Assembly (NCBI GenBank): GCA_030734395.1
Contig: JAUZTG010000023.1
Location: 310,001-374,000, forward strand
Reading direction: 5' to 3'
Length of the DNA stretch: 64,000 nt
Origin: Sarocladium kiliense
Lineage: Eukaryota > Ascomycota > Sordariomycetes > Hypocreales > Sarocladiaceae
Below the pieces are notes generated by a model. That model saw only the letters and a list, made by a program, of their open reading frames with translations. It was not told the DNA's origin and made no database searches. The position numbers and the translations under genes were made by a program. This document shows positions 34,200-45,900 of this stretch, piece by piece; the first letter of the stretch is position 1, and each line of letters starts with the position of its first letter.

Positions 34200-35273
34200 A
34201 TGGCTGAAGAAGAGCAACAAAAGGTCTATGTCGCGCCGAGTGAGGCTAGACGCCTGGTAGAAGACATCCTCAAATGCAATGGCGTCACAGCACCCAATGC
34301 ATCGATCATCGCCCGGTGTCTCGTCGCAGCTGACCTTCGTGGCGTCGACACCCACGGCATGCACCGAATGCCAAGTTACATGATCAAAGTCCGCAAGGGA
34401 GCAATGAATGCCACTGCCGAACCAATTCTCAAGCAGGTCACTCCAGTTGTGGCCCAGGTTGATGGACAGAACGGGTTTGGCTATCTTGGGGCTTATGCTG
34501 GCATGAACGCCGCCATTGAGTCCGCCAAGGTGTTCGGTATCGGCATGGCGAGCATCAAACGCTCGAATCACTACGGTATGGCGGCGTGGCTGGTCCAGCA
34601 GGCTATTGATGCCAACATGATGAGCTTGGTTTTCACAAACTCAAGCCCTGCGTTGCCAGCATTTGGTGGCAAGAGCAAGCTTATTGGCGTGTCGCCGATT
34701 GCTTGCGGTGCACCTGGAAAGGACGATGCTTCCAACTTCATCCTCGATATGGCTCCATCAGTGGCAGCGAGAGGAAAGATTTACAAGGCAAAGCGCAGGG
34801 GAGAAAAGATCCCTATGGATTGGGCACTGGATGGTGAGGGCCGCCCAACGGATGATCCGGAGGCTGCTCTTGGAGGCGTGATGCTTCCCATGGGAGGACC
34901 TAAAGGTTCTGCCCTCGGCCTAATGATGGACGTCTTCTCAGGCGTTCTCTCAGGATCAGCATTCGCTGGCCATGTCGCAGGCCCTTACGACCCCTCGGGC
35001 CGCCCCGCCGATGTCGGGCACTTCTTGATGGTCATTAAGCCAGACTTGTTCATGAGCCTGGAAGAGTTCCGCGAACGGATGCAATACTTGTATGGAAGGG
35101 TCACAGGATCCGACAAGGCTGCCGGCGTGGACAGAATCTATTTCCCGGGCGAGATTGAGCGATTGGTACAAGTTGAGAGGGAGAAGTCTGGTATCCCAAT
35201 GGTGCAGGCTGAGCTGGATGCTTTGAATGAGGAGGCCAAAAAGGTTTCGGTAAAGGAGATGCAGCCACTATAA
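34200..35273 (+). CDS. Malate/L-lactate dehydrogenase family (LDH2) oxidoreductase
   Basis: Single-exon NAD(P)-dependent 2-hydroxy-acid/2-keto-acid oxidoreductase of 357 residues, unrelated to classical LDH/MDH. Family hallmarks are DLRGVDTHGMHRMPSYM, VVAQVDGQNGFGYLGAYAGM, SIKRSNHYGMAAWLVQQA (catalytic-type His in NHYG), FTNSSPALPAFGG, IACGAPG and PMGGPKGSALGLMMDV. Known members act on ureidoglycolate, sulfolactate, 2,3-diketogulonate or pyrroline-2-carboxylate, so the family alone does not fix the substrate. ATG 34200 is the first ATG in frame. It is divergent from the Zn2Cys6 regulator across a promoter with two CGG-N7-CCG sites. It would suit reduction or oxidation of the keto/hydroxy acid handled by the neighbouring dehydratase. 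Confidence 0.88.
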   Translation: MAEEEQQKVYVAPSEARRLVEDILKCNGVTAPNASIIARCLVAADLRGVDTHGMHRMPSYMIKVRKGAMNATAEPILKQVTPVVAQVDGQNGFGYLGAYAGMNAAIESAKVFGIGMASIKRSNHYGMAAWLVQQAIDANMMSLVFTNSSPALPAFGGKSKLIGVSPIACGAPGKDDASNFILDMAPSVAARGKIYKAKRRGEKIPMDWALDGEGRPTDDPEAALGGVMLPMGGPKGSALGLMMDVFSGVLSGSAFAGHVAGPYDPSGRPADVGHFLMVIKPDLFMSLEEFRERMQYLYGRVTGSDKAAGVDRIYFPGEIERLVQVEREKSGIPMVQAELDALNEEAKKVSVKEMQPL

Positions 35274-35710
35274 TACAAAAAGTAATTTGCTGTTTGAGAG
35301 TAAGATCAAATGCTGGTCTAGCTAGCAAGTGCTGTGATGTGTTTACTCGGTAGCGAGTGTTTTGTGTCGACGCCTGGTTTTGACCCTGACAGCTTCCAAT
35401 CAAGAAATAAGAGTAGAACAGCTACCGTTGTTCAAGGATTACTGAAGCTTCAAATCCTATTCAAAAGAGTGTCGCCGGTAATGGCCGAGTTCAAGATGTG
35501 TGTGTTCTCTGTTCTGGCCGATGTGCGGGCGGAGAATTTCCGTTTGCCAATACGTGCCAACGCACGGCAAGTCCCCGTCCTAATTTCTCGAGCAGAAAGG
35601 AATCTTTAGAAGGACTCATCCATTACTTATCAGCAAGAAGGTACTTTAATACTTTGAAGGATTTGTTCGTCACCAGAATCAAGCCCAATATAGTGTAGAA
35701 CTCTGACATC
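35274..35710. other. Intergenic region upstream of the Dabb gene
   Basis: A 437-base region with no gene. It contains one CGG-N7-CCG site (35530-35542) and a near match with 6-base spacing at 35476-35487. Confidence 0.5.
35530..35542 (+). promoter_or_regulatory. CGG-N7-CCG site upstream of the Dabb gene
   Basis: The sequence is CGGAGAATTTCCG, 169 bases before the Dabb start codon. It shows the same spacing and A-rich spacer start as the other six sites. Confidence 0.55.
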
Positions 35711-36230
35711 ATGCCTAACCGAACCGTTGTCCATATTGGTACGTCCTCTCTCAGCAGCGTTGCCTTCACCCAACAGCCAAGACCATATCCAGCCGCTGAC
35801 AGACATCTTACAGTGCTCTTCAAGTTCCGACCCGAGGTCACAGCGGCCCATCGGGAGACCTTCGCTCAAGAACTGCGAACCCTGCGCAAGCTGCCCAGCG
35901 TACTCAACGAGCGACTCATCGTCGGAGGACCATCGATCACAGACCCGATCGAGAGAAGCAAAGGATGCCACTATGCTCTCCTGAGCTTCCATGCAAATAA
36001 AGAGGCTCTCGCAGAATATCAGGCGAGCGATGAACATCACAGGTGCGTAAGATGATCACTACACTCACAACAGCGTGAGGCATGGGCTGACGTCGGAAAC
36101 CAGGGTGACGAGCAAATACCTTTGGCCATTCAAGGAAGACGTCACGAGATTTGACTTCGAAGTCGAGGAGGCAGATGAGAAGATGGCGCATTGGCTCATG
36201 AATGGCATAATGCAAAACGGCCACAGCTGA
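35711..36230 (+). CDS. Stress-responsive Dabb (dimeric alpha/beta barrel) domain protein
   Basis: Small protein of 127 residues in three exons (35711-35738, 35814-36042, 36104-36230), frame kept. The opening RTVVHIVLFKFRPEVT, the middle ERLIVGGPSI and HYALLSFHANKEALAEYQAS, followed by DEHHRVTSKYLWPF, match the Dabb fold (beta-strand HIVLFKF and the 'hxH' helix region). Dabb proteins are dimeric and range from stress-induced proteins to small cyclases and isomerases. No reaction can be assigned. A cluster-type promoter site suggests co-regulation with the upstream catabolic genes. Confidence 0.8.
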
Positions 36231-36758
36231 AGGCGTGCCAATCCCCGTCGACAAACCAGCATCATCAGCGTTGCACAATGTACACCAAAGCGAATAGAGA
36301 GAAGAGGATGGATCGTGCACAGATCCGCTGCATGATGTATATAACTATAAAGTAGTTCAAGAGTCGAACGCATGACTGAGTCGCTCTCCTGTGAAGGACC
36401 ACTCACAAGTTCAAGGTCAACACTATTCAAGGTGCCTTTGTAAGACGCCAAGGTCATCTCTCCAGTATCTCTTTTTCGACAAGACACTTCTACCTCATTC
36501 CAGCAAACCCGAAGTGCAAAGCCCCCGGACGCGTAGACGCCACGCCATATGCAAGGGAACGGAAGCTGCCGCTGTGTGGTCAAATTGGGGGTGTTGTTGA
36601 CCCCTCATCGCTGATAAGCAGCACCACCGCGGGGTTCCTTATCAATACCATAAACCTCATCACCACCGACTTCACCTCACCAATCACCCTCTCCCTCTCC
36701 TTCATCCTCACGACCATCACCAATTGACATATCCCCTTCCTCCTCCACACCGCCCACC
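36231..36758. other. Intergenic region upstream of the NiCoT gene
   Basis: Promoter and a C-rich, CT-rich leader (36640-36755) of the transporter gene. No cluster-type CGG-N7-CCG site was found on reading. Confidence 0.45.
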
Positions 36759-38015
36759 ATGCACTTCTACCGCCGCCTCGCCAACCTCCCCAAGCCTCCC
36801 CTCCCCCGCAACTCCCTCCTCATAATCTCAACCCTAATCCTCGTCAACATCCTAATCTGGTTCGCCCTCGCCCTCCCCATCCTCCACCTCCATCCAAAAC
36901 TTATCTCCCCCGCCGCCCTCTCATACACACTCGGCCTGCGCCACGCTCTCGACGCAGATCACATCGCCGCCATTGACCTGACTACTCGCCGGCTCATCGC
37001 CGCAGGGCAGAAGCCTGCTACGGTGGGGACGTGGTTCTCACTCGGTCATAGTACGATCGTTATTGTGACTTGTGTGGTTGTTGCGGCGACGAGCGGTGCC
37101 TTGAGAGAGAGATTCGATGGGTTTGCTAAGGTGGGGAACATTGTTGGGACGTCGGTGAGCGCGGCGTTTCTGATAATCTTGTGTATTGGAAATGGATGGG
37201 TGCTGTATAAGCTCATTCAGCAACTGCAAGAGACTCTCCATGAGGAGCAGCGATTCGCCGACAACGATGATAGTGCTGCTGAGCGTATGGCAGCTGGGCA
37301 GATGAACGTCGAAGGCGGTGGTTTCATGACTAGGGTCCTTCGAAAGCTGTTCAAGGCCATCGATCGACCTTGGAAGATGTACCCTCTGGGCGTTGTCTTT
37401 GGTCTCGGGTTTGACACAAGCTCTGAGATTGCCATCCTTGGTATTGCGAGCATCCAAGCCGTCCAGGGCACCAGCATCTGGCTGATCCTAATCTTCCCAA
37501 TTCTCTTCACCGGTATGTCTCTCTACTTTCATCATGATCTTCCAAGCTAACAATGACGTCTCAAAGCCGGCATGTGCCTCCTCGACACAACTGATGGAGC
37601 CCTCATGATGGCACTATACACCTCCAAAGCCTTCTCACGCGACATGGTAGCCGTCCTTTACTACTCCATCATCCTCACCGGCATCACCGTCCTCGTCTCC
37701 GCCTTTATCGGTCTCGTACAGCTCCTGTCTCTCATCCAAAATGTTGCTGAGCCAGAGGGTCGCTTCTGGGACGGTGTTGAGGCAATTGGTGATCATTTCG
37801 ACATTATCGGTGGCTGCATCTGTGGCGTATTCTTGATCATTGGCGTGGGATCCATTCTGGTTTACCGGCCATGGAGGAAGCGTATGGACCAAGGGAGGGC
37901 CAATTCGTCTATGCCACAAGACGAGGAAGCAGAATATTCGTCCTCACCGGTTCCTTCATCCAGCCAAGATCAGCCTGAACCACACCACGAGGCGCCACCC
38001 TTGCCGACGAAGTGA
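36759..38015 (+). CDS. Nickel/cobalt transporter, NiCoT (HoxN/NixA/Nic1) family
   Basis: Integral membrane transporter of 400 residues in two exons (36759-37512, 37567-38015). It carries the full NiCoT signature set: RHALDADHIAAID in helix II (metal-recognition His/Asp), FSLGHSTIV, LGFDTSSEIA, and GMCLLDTTDGALM directly after the intron. About eight hydrophobic segments are visible, for example LLIISTLILVNILIWFALAL and VLYYSIILTGITVLVSAFIG. A hydrophilic loop (about residues 155-200) and a Ser/Pro/Glu-rich tail are cytosolic or variable regions. In fungi such proteins bring Ni2+ to urease. Selectivity for Ni over Co cannot be read here. Confidence 0.92.
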
Positions 38016-38330
38016 TGACTGAAGGGCAAATGCATTTAAGACGACGCTACGATAGAGTAACTCAACTATCTGATACGCTGGGAATAACCCATCGCTGTGA
38101 ATAGATGACCTGTCAACCCTTATTTGACTGGGTCAATTTTCCATCTGAGATAGCTCTAGTGCCTGAGCCATGTCCTGCTCGAACATTTCGTCCTCCACTA
38201 GATCCACAAGTTCCGAGTTCCAGCTGCTCCTGCGAGACCTGTCTGTGCGCGCCTTCTCCCGAGCCTGCGCAAAGTTTGACTTATGTTCCCAATTGATCTG
38301 AAAGCTTGTTGTGCCGGGGATGGGCAGCTC
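38016..38330. other. Convergent intergenic gap
   Basis: A 315-base gap between the stop codons of the NiCoT gene and the unknown minus-strand gene. It probably holds both 3' ends. Nothing else was seen. Confidence 0.5.
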
Positions 38331-40118
38331 CTACTCCATCGCGTCGGTTTCATCTTCCGTTCCATCCTCATTCTCCTCTGCCTCATCAGTTACATCTTGT
38401 GAAAGCAAGAGCGTTTCCCCTTGATCTTCGACTCGGATGATTGGGAGGCAGAACTTCTCCGTCCGGCAGCACTGACATCCGGTTCTGCGAGCTTTGATAC
38501 CTGGCGCCTGGTCAAACGGGGGCCATATAGAGAGGCGTTGACAAAGGTTCCGCGCTTTCATGTCATCTCTTTCATGGGCTGGTATCTTCTGGTTTAAAAA
38601 CAGCAAACACGAAGTACAGACCCAGACATGTCCACGGGCATCATGTTGTGGTAAGCCTTGAGGCGAAGCAGTGCAGCTTCCTTGGTCAGGCATCGGGTGA
38701 TCCTCTGTAAAGTTGTCGTTCACTTGGTCTTTCTGTGATGCATCAGACATGCGAGCTGGATAGCCTGTATTGTTCTGGGTATCATTGCCCCTGTTCCCAT
38801 GGGTTTGGGCGTTGTTTTGGGCATCTCCATTGTCGCAGGCTCCGGACAGTCGGTCATAGGAAATTCCTATGCCGTCCAGATCTATCGTGTCGAGGACTAT
38901 ACAGTCAAGATCCTCGACTTTGAACCCACCGGAGCCCACACCATCTGTGTTTGTGTCTTTGGGGAGGAACCCATGCTCCGAGATTGTCCACAGTTGCCCG
39001 ACACTAAAGTCCTTTAGAAAACGAATTCGTCGCCTCATCTTACGCTTGGTATACTGCAGTGTGTGACATGGCTGCTTCCTCGGGCGGCGAGACGCTTTCG
39101 AGACATGCCTCTTCAGCCCGCTCGTATACTGACATCCCCACGGCTTCTCACTAACGGCTAGATTGCGCATTGGATTTTGCCTAGGAGCACATCGGCCTCT
39201 GATGAGTCTTTCGTTTCGTGTAGGCCAACGCCAACGGCGAGCCTTGTCTGGATGATCCATGACTTCCTCATTTTCAACGTCCCCTAGACTTTGCTTGTGA
39301 CGCGTGGGTAGGGTCAGACTTATACGTTTGGGGCTGGGCATTGGTATTGGCGGCTTTGCGGCGCTGTCCCATGATCTTTTCATGGCCAAGGAGCCATGGG
39401 TGCTTCTGTCACCTTCTGGGCTTGACGCTGCGTTGGAAGTTCGTGATTCATTACTTTCGTTCGCATTGAGAGAATCCGAGCTCTCATATCTTCGTACTCC
39501 ATGGCCGTTTGAGCTTTTGTTGCCGTGTGGCTGGGGGCAGTCCGGAATGCTGCCTTGTACGATGCCGACCGTAACTGCAGCTAGAGCTTGCGGCCTGATA
39601 CCGTTTCGGCCATCTGGAGTAGGCCATTCTTGCCCAAATAGCTGAGTTTCCCGAATCTCGTGTCTGGCCCAGGTGGTTGGGCCCTGTTGTCTTCGGGTAG
39701 GTGAGGAAGTAGCTTGTCCGTTCGATGACTAGCCGAACACAGTTCTCGTGGAGAGTGCTGGTATTATCATTTGTGATGGATTCAGTTCTGTATGGAGACG
39801 ATTGCGAATGAGCAGGCTCGGGCTTTCTCTCCAATCGGCTCCTGGGTGAGAGACGCATCCGAGACAGTTGTCAATGCCATAATTATCGACTGGGAGGCCT
39901 TCTGAGCAACAGGGTGAGTTCCGTACGTCTTCATCGAACATATGTACTCGATGCCTGGGCTCGCTCATTTCCATCCAGGTTCTGGCAGGAGATACCGATG
40001 AGCAGTCATCCAAGTCGACTGGGACCAGGTTTGGCGCTGACTCTAGGCCGAATGGCTCGGTGAAAAAGTGCATTGTTGCTGGGCATACGTCCGCTCCGCA
40101 CTGCGTTGGTGTTTTCAT
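38331..40118 (-). CDS. Unknown protein, basic N-terminal half, cysteine pairs near the C terminus; frame interrupted by one TAG
   Basis: I do not recognise this gene. Reading from ATG 40118, one frame is open to 38331 except for a single TAG at 39731-39729. Composition looks coding on both sides, for example MHFFTEPFGLESAPNLVPVD before and RHEIRETQLFGQEWPTPDGR after. The TAG is part of GGCTAG, a usable 3' splice site. In-phase donors GTACGG (39926) or GTACAT (39947) would remove it with an intron of 198 or 219 bases without shifting frame. The C-terminal part has VCTSC and a CQCC motif within an otherwise charged, Asn/Asp-rich protein of roughly 520-590 residues, ending in a strongly acidic tail. 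A further open stretch upstream (40122-40551) has no ATG and could join by a 46-base intron (40088-40043), so the true start is unsure. Confidence 0.5.
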
Positions 40119-42983
40119 CACTCAATCCGTCGCAGGAGAGCGGAATGTCACTAAGCAATGTGTTCTCGATTCGTCTTCTGAGTAGTGCAAAATCGCTATG
40201 TTGAAGGAAAGTTTCCAATGTGCTGGGTTGAGCGACAGAGGATATGGTCTTGTCTGTAGAATAGAGATGTTCAGGCTTCCTATTGAGATACCTGCACCTA
40301 ACGATGAAGGTATGTGTGTTGTGGTGGCTGTGATGATGCAGATGATCAAGATCAGGGTGCCGAGGAAACAGAAGAACGTCTCTCAACCTGATGAACGAGG
40401 AGCGTAAATAGTTTGGGAAGGCTTCAGAGAGGCGTGAGAGCCGGTGCTGCTTGCTTCGTGCAACGGCTCTAGGGAAGGTTGGGGTCGAATGTGCCTGTGA
40501 TGCTGCAGCTGAAGATAGGTAGGCAATATGGTGACTGGCGGGATGCCTCACACCCTTGAACCAACGCCGATGCCCATAGAGATGGTTGGCAATCGGGGGA
40601 TGTTAAAAGCTGTGTACCTTTCCGACTTCACCTTCATCTGTCACCCAAAGCTTCACCAGGTTGCATGAGGTACAGGACTATCAAATACATGCAGTTGGTG
40701 ATGGATGCATGGTCCGGGCGATGACGTACCCTATAGTACCTTTAATGTCACCTAGCAACATTGGAATGGATAAACAAGTTGCACACCCAGGACCAGAACA
40801 GGGTCCTTGCCTTGTCTTTCGCACTGAATGAAGCTAAAAGTATAGGAATTCAGATCCCAGAGGAGTGTGTTGGGGCTACTCGAAAGCCACCACGATAATA
40901 TGAGGCAACGCACAATGTAGTTACCTCGGGCGGGCGAGAGGCTCAGGCTGTTCCCAACGACAGTGTCAGGCTGGCAATTGCTCTGCGACCCCTCTCTGCT
41001 TCGCCACACCAGAATCCCATCACTCAACCAAATTGATCATCCAATTTCTGATACAAATACCATTGCATCGACGAGGCAAAACCGAGATCACCACGATGCA
41101 TGAGCCTTGAGCTGCTACAGCCCAGTCAGTTGCTTCTTAAGCCAAGCCTTCTGCCGATCAGGTCCCACCGAGGGCGGCGATGCCCCGCTTGACAAATCAC
41201 GGGGAAGCTGATCGTTGACCGGTATCGCCAAAGCGCACTACGGCTTTCCTTCTGCCCAAGAGCTACCTTATGCACCTGCAGAACGGATGCTTACTGAGCT
41301 GGCATCCGGTCGCGGAGATGGCAAGGATGAATCTTTTCTCTTTTATTTCCGCATGACTTGGCCGCGCCACGTACTGCCTGAAAGACAACCCTAGAGCCTT
41401 CGGTGAAGTCGCCGCCCCAGATGAGTCAGTGAGAGAAGACAAGAAACAGGCTCCACTAACCTGAGTCGTGAAGTGCCCCTGTAGGTTGGCGCGATACCAT
41501 AACCCGGCTTAGGTGGTGTCTTTCACCGAAACCGCCTTGCCACCAGAAGTTGACCAGTAGCACAGTTGACTTCTGACAAGGACCCACGGCCACGCCTCTG
41601 CCAGGCAGGGTATCAGGCTGCCAGAAAGACATGTCGCGTGCACTACCCGTGGCCTAGACCAAAAGCAGCGGGTAACCGCAAGCCTCAAAGGGTTCTTTGT
41701 CAGGACTAGGCCTTCTGAACCCCCGAGAACCTCCGACAGTGCATACAGCAGAAGGCTTGGGACTATGAGGCATGATTCGCGGCCAGACGCTCCTCCAAAC
41801 ATGAAAACCGAGGTCACTGCTCAGGAGATTGCCAGCCTTTGCCAACCTTTCGTCCATCGCTTTGCACGGACATAAATGCAAGGTCCACCGTGGGGAACCC
41901 CCAAGTTCCAAAGACAAAGGTGACCAAATTGCGAAGCCTCTGCCGACAAGCGAGCAGGGTCTCGTAAGGCGGAAGCAGCGGGTGAAATGGAGTGATGGAC
42001 CCTGAAAGACGCCATGCTGCACGCCCCCACCGCCCCCGATAGTTGCGCGGCTCACCCAGTCAAGAGGACAGGAGCACGACCCAGAAGGTCAGCGACCGAC
42101 CCAGCAATGCCTCGCCAAGACACGGAGTCCAGGTCTTCGTTGGACTGTAGTTCTTCCGTTGCTGGAAAGGATAAGCACAGGCAGTCGGTCCACTGCGCCC
42201 CAACAGGGGAAACCCTGCACACCGATATCCCTCTCAACAAATCCGCCTTCCCACCCGTCCTGTGCGACAAAGAACCACAGTAGAGGCTGCATCATCCAGG
42301 GACTTCCGTGGTCGTCATGCGGCTCTCCGACCAGCCGAAGGATGTCATGACCGCAATGCTAATTAACCAGCGCCAGACTGTCGGACGCAGAAGGGGACGA
42401 AAAACTTACCCGACAAGGTTGCAGTGGCGAGTCAACGCTAGACCACTGTTCCACAGCCCACGACCGACAGCGATAGTCACGATCACCAACTCTCAGAGTG
42501 GGTCTTGGACCCTGAATCTTTGACCCCTGTAGCGTGGGATGCACCTTTCTTTTGACCCTGGGGAAGAGGGTCGGCGGATGGGTGTCCGCCTTTGTAGCCA
42601 CGCATCCGATTCGGCCGTGCCGCCCTATTAGCCAATAACCATTCTGGGATATTGCGATAGCCTCGGGCTGGGGCCTGATGTGATCCGTGCGTTCTTGATA
42701 GGAGATAGCCAGGGGCACGCCTTGCCCTCGTTCCGCGACATTGACTCGTGGGCCTCGCTGTCGCCGGGGTCGGAGGCTTGCCTGCCACATATATATCAGC
42801 ACCATCCGGGCACCGCACCCACCCGACTCTTATCTATGTCCTTCATTTACCTGTTCTTGTTCCATTCTCTCTACAGTTCGTTGTGCAATTTCGTTTCTGC
42901 GAGTTGAGTTCTTCGAACCGCTCCTTGCGAGCATCACCCACATAGTCCCCACGAGAGCACTGTCGCCGACCTCTGCCACGAAG
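40119..42983. other. 2.9-kb divergent intergenic region upstream of the calpain gene
   Basis: It holds the possible 5' part of the unknown minus-strand gene (to about 40551) and the upstream region and leader of the calpain gene. The part at 41500-42800 is GC-rich and open in several opposing frames, which I read as chance. No domain or RNA gene was recognised. Confidence 0.4.
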
Positions 42984-45900
42984 ATGCATGGATATAGTTC
43001 ATCAGAGGAGTCGGACGACCCTCGGCGCCCTCGTGCGCAGCCGAACAACAATAACAATAATAACGACCAGAAGAAGAAGCGGAAGAAGAAACTGCCACCT
43101 CAGCAATCCATCAACCGAATCTGGAAGAAGTTCTCAAACCGCAAGTTCCACAAAGCATTGGCAGTGTTGCCATTCGACCCAGTACTCCCTCCCGCTAGCT
43201 CCGACCGACCCAACGAGCTACTGTCCGAAGGCTACGAGCGCGCCGCCGAAGAATGTCGCCGCAAGGTCCAGAAGATCGTCAAGGAGTGTAAGAGGGTTAA
43301 CATGCGGTATCGCGACCCTGGTTGGGATCTGGTGAGTGATTGGTCGTGGCAATGTGATAGTCGCAAGACAATCCCCGCTGGGCGCACGCTGACCGCCACT
43401 TTTTTCTCCAGGATTGGGATCTCAAGTACGAGAAGGGTCATTGTCTTAACAGCCTTGGCCAGCAGAAGTTCGAGCTCAATAGCTCAACCCTGCTCAGCTC
43501 TAGCGCATCGGTGCCCAAGGCCGTGAAGCGCGTGCATGAGATCTTCGAGGCCCCCACTTTCATGGAGAACATCACCCCCGGAGATGTCAAGCAGGGCAGT
43601 CTGGGTGACTGCTGGATCATGGCCGGATTGACCTCAATGGCCAATTTGGAGGAGGGCATCAAGCGCATCTGTGTGGCTTATGATACGAGTACGTTGCATC
43701 TCGCGATTGGCTGAATGCATGTGAACCCAACTGACGTGGACACAGAGATCGGAATTTATGGCTTCGTCTTCTACCGCGATGGCGAGTGGATCTACTCTAT
43801 CATTGACGACAAGCTCTACCTCAAGTCACCATGCTGGGATTCGCCAAGCATGCAGAGGGATCTCCTCCAGCAAATCGACCGCGAGGATCAAGAAAAGGTT
43901 TACCGCAAGACGTACCAGACAGGATCCAAAGCGCTGTTCTTCGCCCAGTGCGTTGATCAGAACGAGACTTGGGTCCCTCTGGCCGAGAAGGCATACGCCA
44001 AAGCACATGGTGATTATGCATCGATCTCAGGTGGTTTCTCAGGCGAGGGCCTGGAGGATCTCACTGGCGGTGTCACAACTGAGCTGTTCACGTCCGATAT
44101 CCTGGACACTGATGACTTTTGGAACAATGAAATGTCCAAGGTGAATCAGGAATTCCTCTTTGGTTGCTCAACAGGTCTTCTAGAGCATGGTTACGGCCAT
44201 CGCGACGGCATCTCCGAGGGCCATGCTTATGTGATCATGGATGCAAAGACTCTCAGCTCTGGTCAGCGACTTGTCAAGCTTCGCAATCCGTGGGGCAAGG
44301 TTCGAAAGGGAATCTGGGAAGGTGCCTGGAGCGATGGATCCAAGGAGTGGACTACCGAGGCTCAACAAGAGCTCGGGCACAAGTTTGGCTCTGATTCTGT
44401 CTTCTGGATTACGTATGAGGATCTCATTCGCAAGTACACCCAGTTCGAGCGCACACGTCTCTTCCGCGACGAGGACTGGAGGTGCTGCCAGCGATGGATC
44501 GGTGTCGACGTCCCCTGGAAGCCAGAATACCATGAGAAGTTCAACATCAAGCTCACCGAGGATTCCCCTCTTGTTATTGTCCTGTCTCAGCTCGACAAGC
44601 GCTACTTCAAGGGTCTTCACGGACAATACAAGTTCAGGCTGCATTTCCGCCTCCATGACCAGGACGAACCGAACGCCGAGGACTACATTGTGCGCTCTCA
44701 TGGCAACTACTTGACCGATAGGTCGGTCTCGGTTGAGCTCCCAGATATGCCCGCGGGTAACTACGTTGTGTACCTCAAGGTCACTGCAGAGCGCGACACA
44801 AGTGTATCGTCGATCGAAGAGGTAGTCAAGCGAGAATTGAAGGGTCGCGTCGAAAACGAGAAGCTGGCTCAAGTTGGCTATGCTTACGACCTAGCCCATA
44901 GCAAGGCTTGGGATCACCTGGACAAGGTGAACAAGATGCGCAAGCGCCGAGACCAGAAGAAGGCATCAGCATGCCGTCAGAAGGAACGACGCCGCCACTG
45001 GGAGAAGCGCCACGCGAACCGTGAGGTCTCCAAGAAGCAGTCCAAGAAGAACGCTGAGAAGAAGGAGAAGCGTCGTGAGGCCTTCAACGAGGAGCAGCGC
45101 GCTCGCCAGGAGCAAGAGGATGAGAAGGAGAAGAAGCGCGAGGCAGAGGAGAAGGCTCTTCGGGCTGAGCGTAATGCTATTCAGGCCGAGAAGGACAAGC
45201 TTGCCAACGAGAAGGCCAACTTTGAAGCCCAGATGGAAAAGCTGAAGGTTGGCGAGGATGGTGAGGCTGAGCAAACGGCGCCGAATCACGATGCCGATGG
45301 CAGGTCTGAGGGGCAAGACCTCGGTGTCAAGTCTCTGGACTCTACTGCGTCGTCCAGCTCTATTGGCTCACCTCGCCTGACACCCAAGTCTGAGGCCTCC
45401 GTTGTTGTCGTATCGGACGACAACAAGGATGAGATAGGGCCAGTCTCCGGTCCTCCACCAGCCTCTCCAACACCTGCAAAGTCACCCAAGTCGAAGCCTG
45501 AGCCTCCGAAGTACGATTCGGCTGGTGAGTCTTCAGACTCTCCCGTCGAGGACTGGGAGGAACTTTACAGTAGTGACGACATGGTGCGCAAGCCTCGGAT
45601 GGCTCCGCACCCGCCGCCGCAACCTCGGGACGACTATGACTCCGAGGAGGAGAAGCTTCCCGACCCTTGGAACGCGATTTGCATCGTTGGAATTCGTGTG
45701 TACTCCAAGGACGCAAACCTCGAGCTTCGCACTGTTCTTGAAGGCGGCGAGCTTCTCGAGGACGGCATGGGTGAGCGAGGTCAGGCTGATCTTGACAATG
45801 CCCAGGCCAATGCCGGTGGTGTCCGCGTCACCGGCAACGAGGATGCCAGTTCACCACAGTATCCTCCCATCGTGCGCCGAGATGGAGGAGAGCTTGCGAG

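Noticed and set aside
35476..35487. Additional CGG...CCG inverted repeat near the Dabb gene
   Set aside because: The spacing is 6, not 7, so I did not count it with the cluster sites.
41509..42818. Cluster of open frames on both strands upstream of the calpain gene
   Set aside because: GC-rich chance openness; none has a recognisable fold or intron-supported extension.
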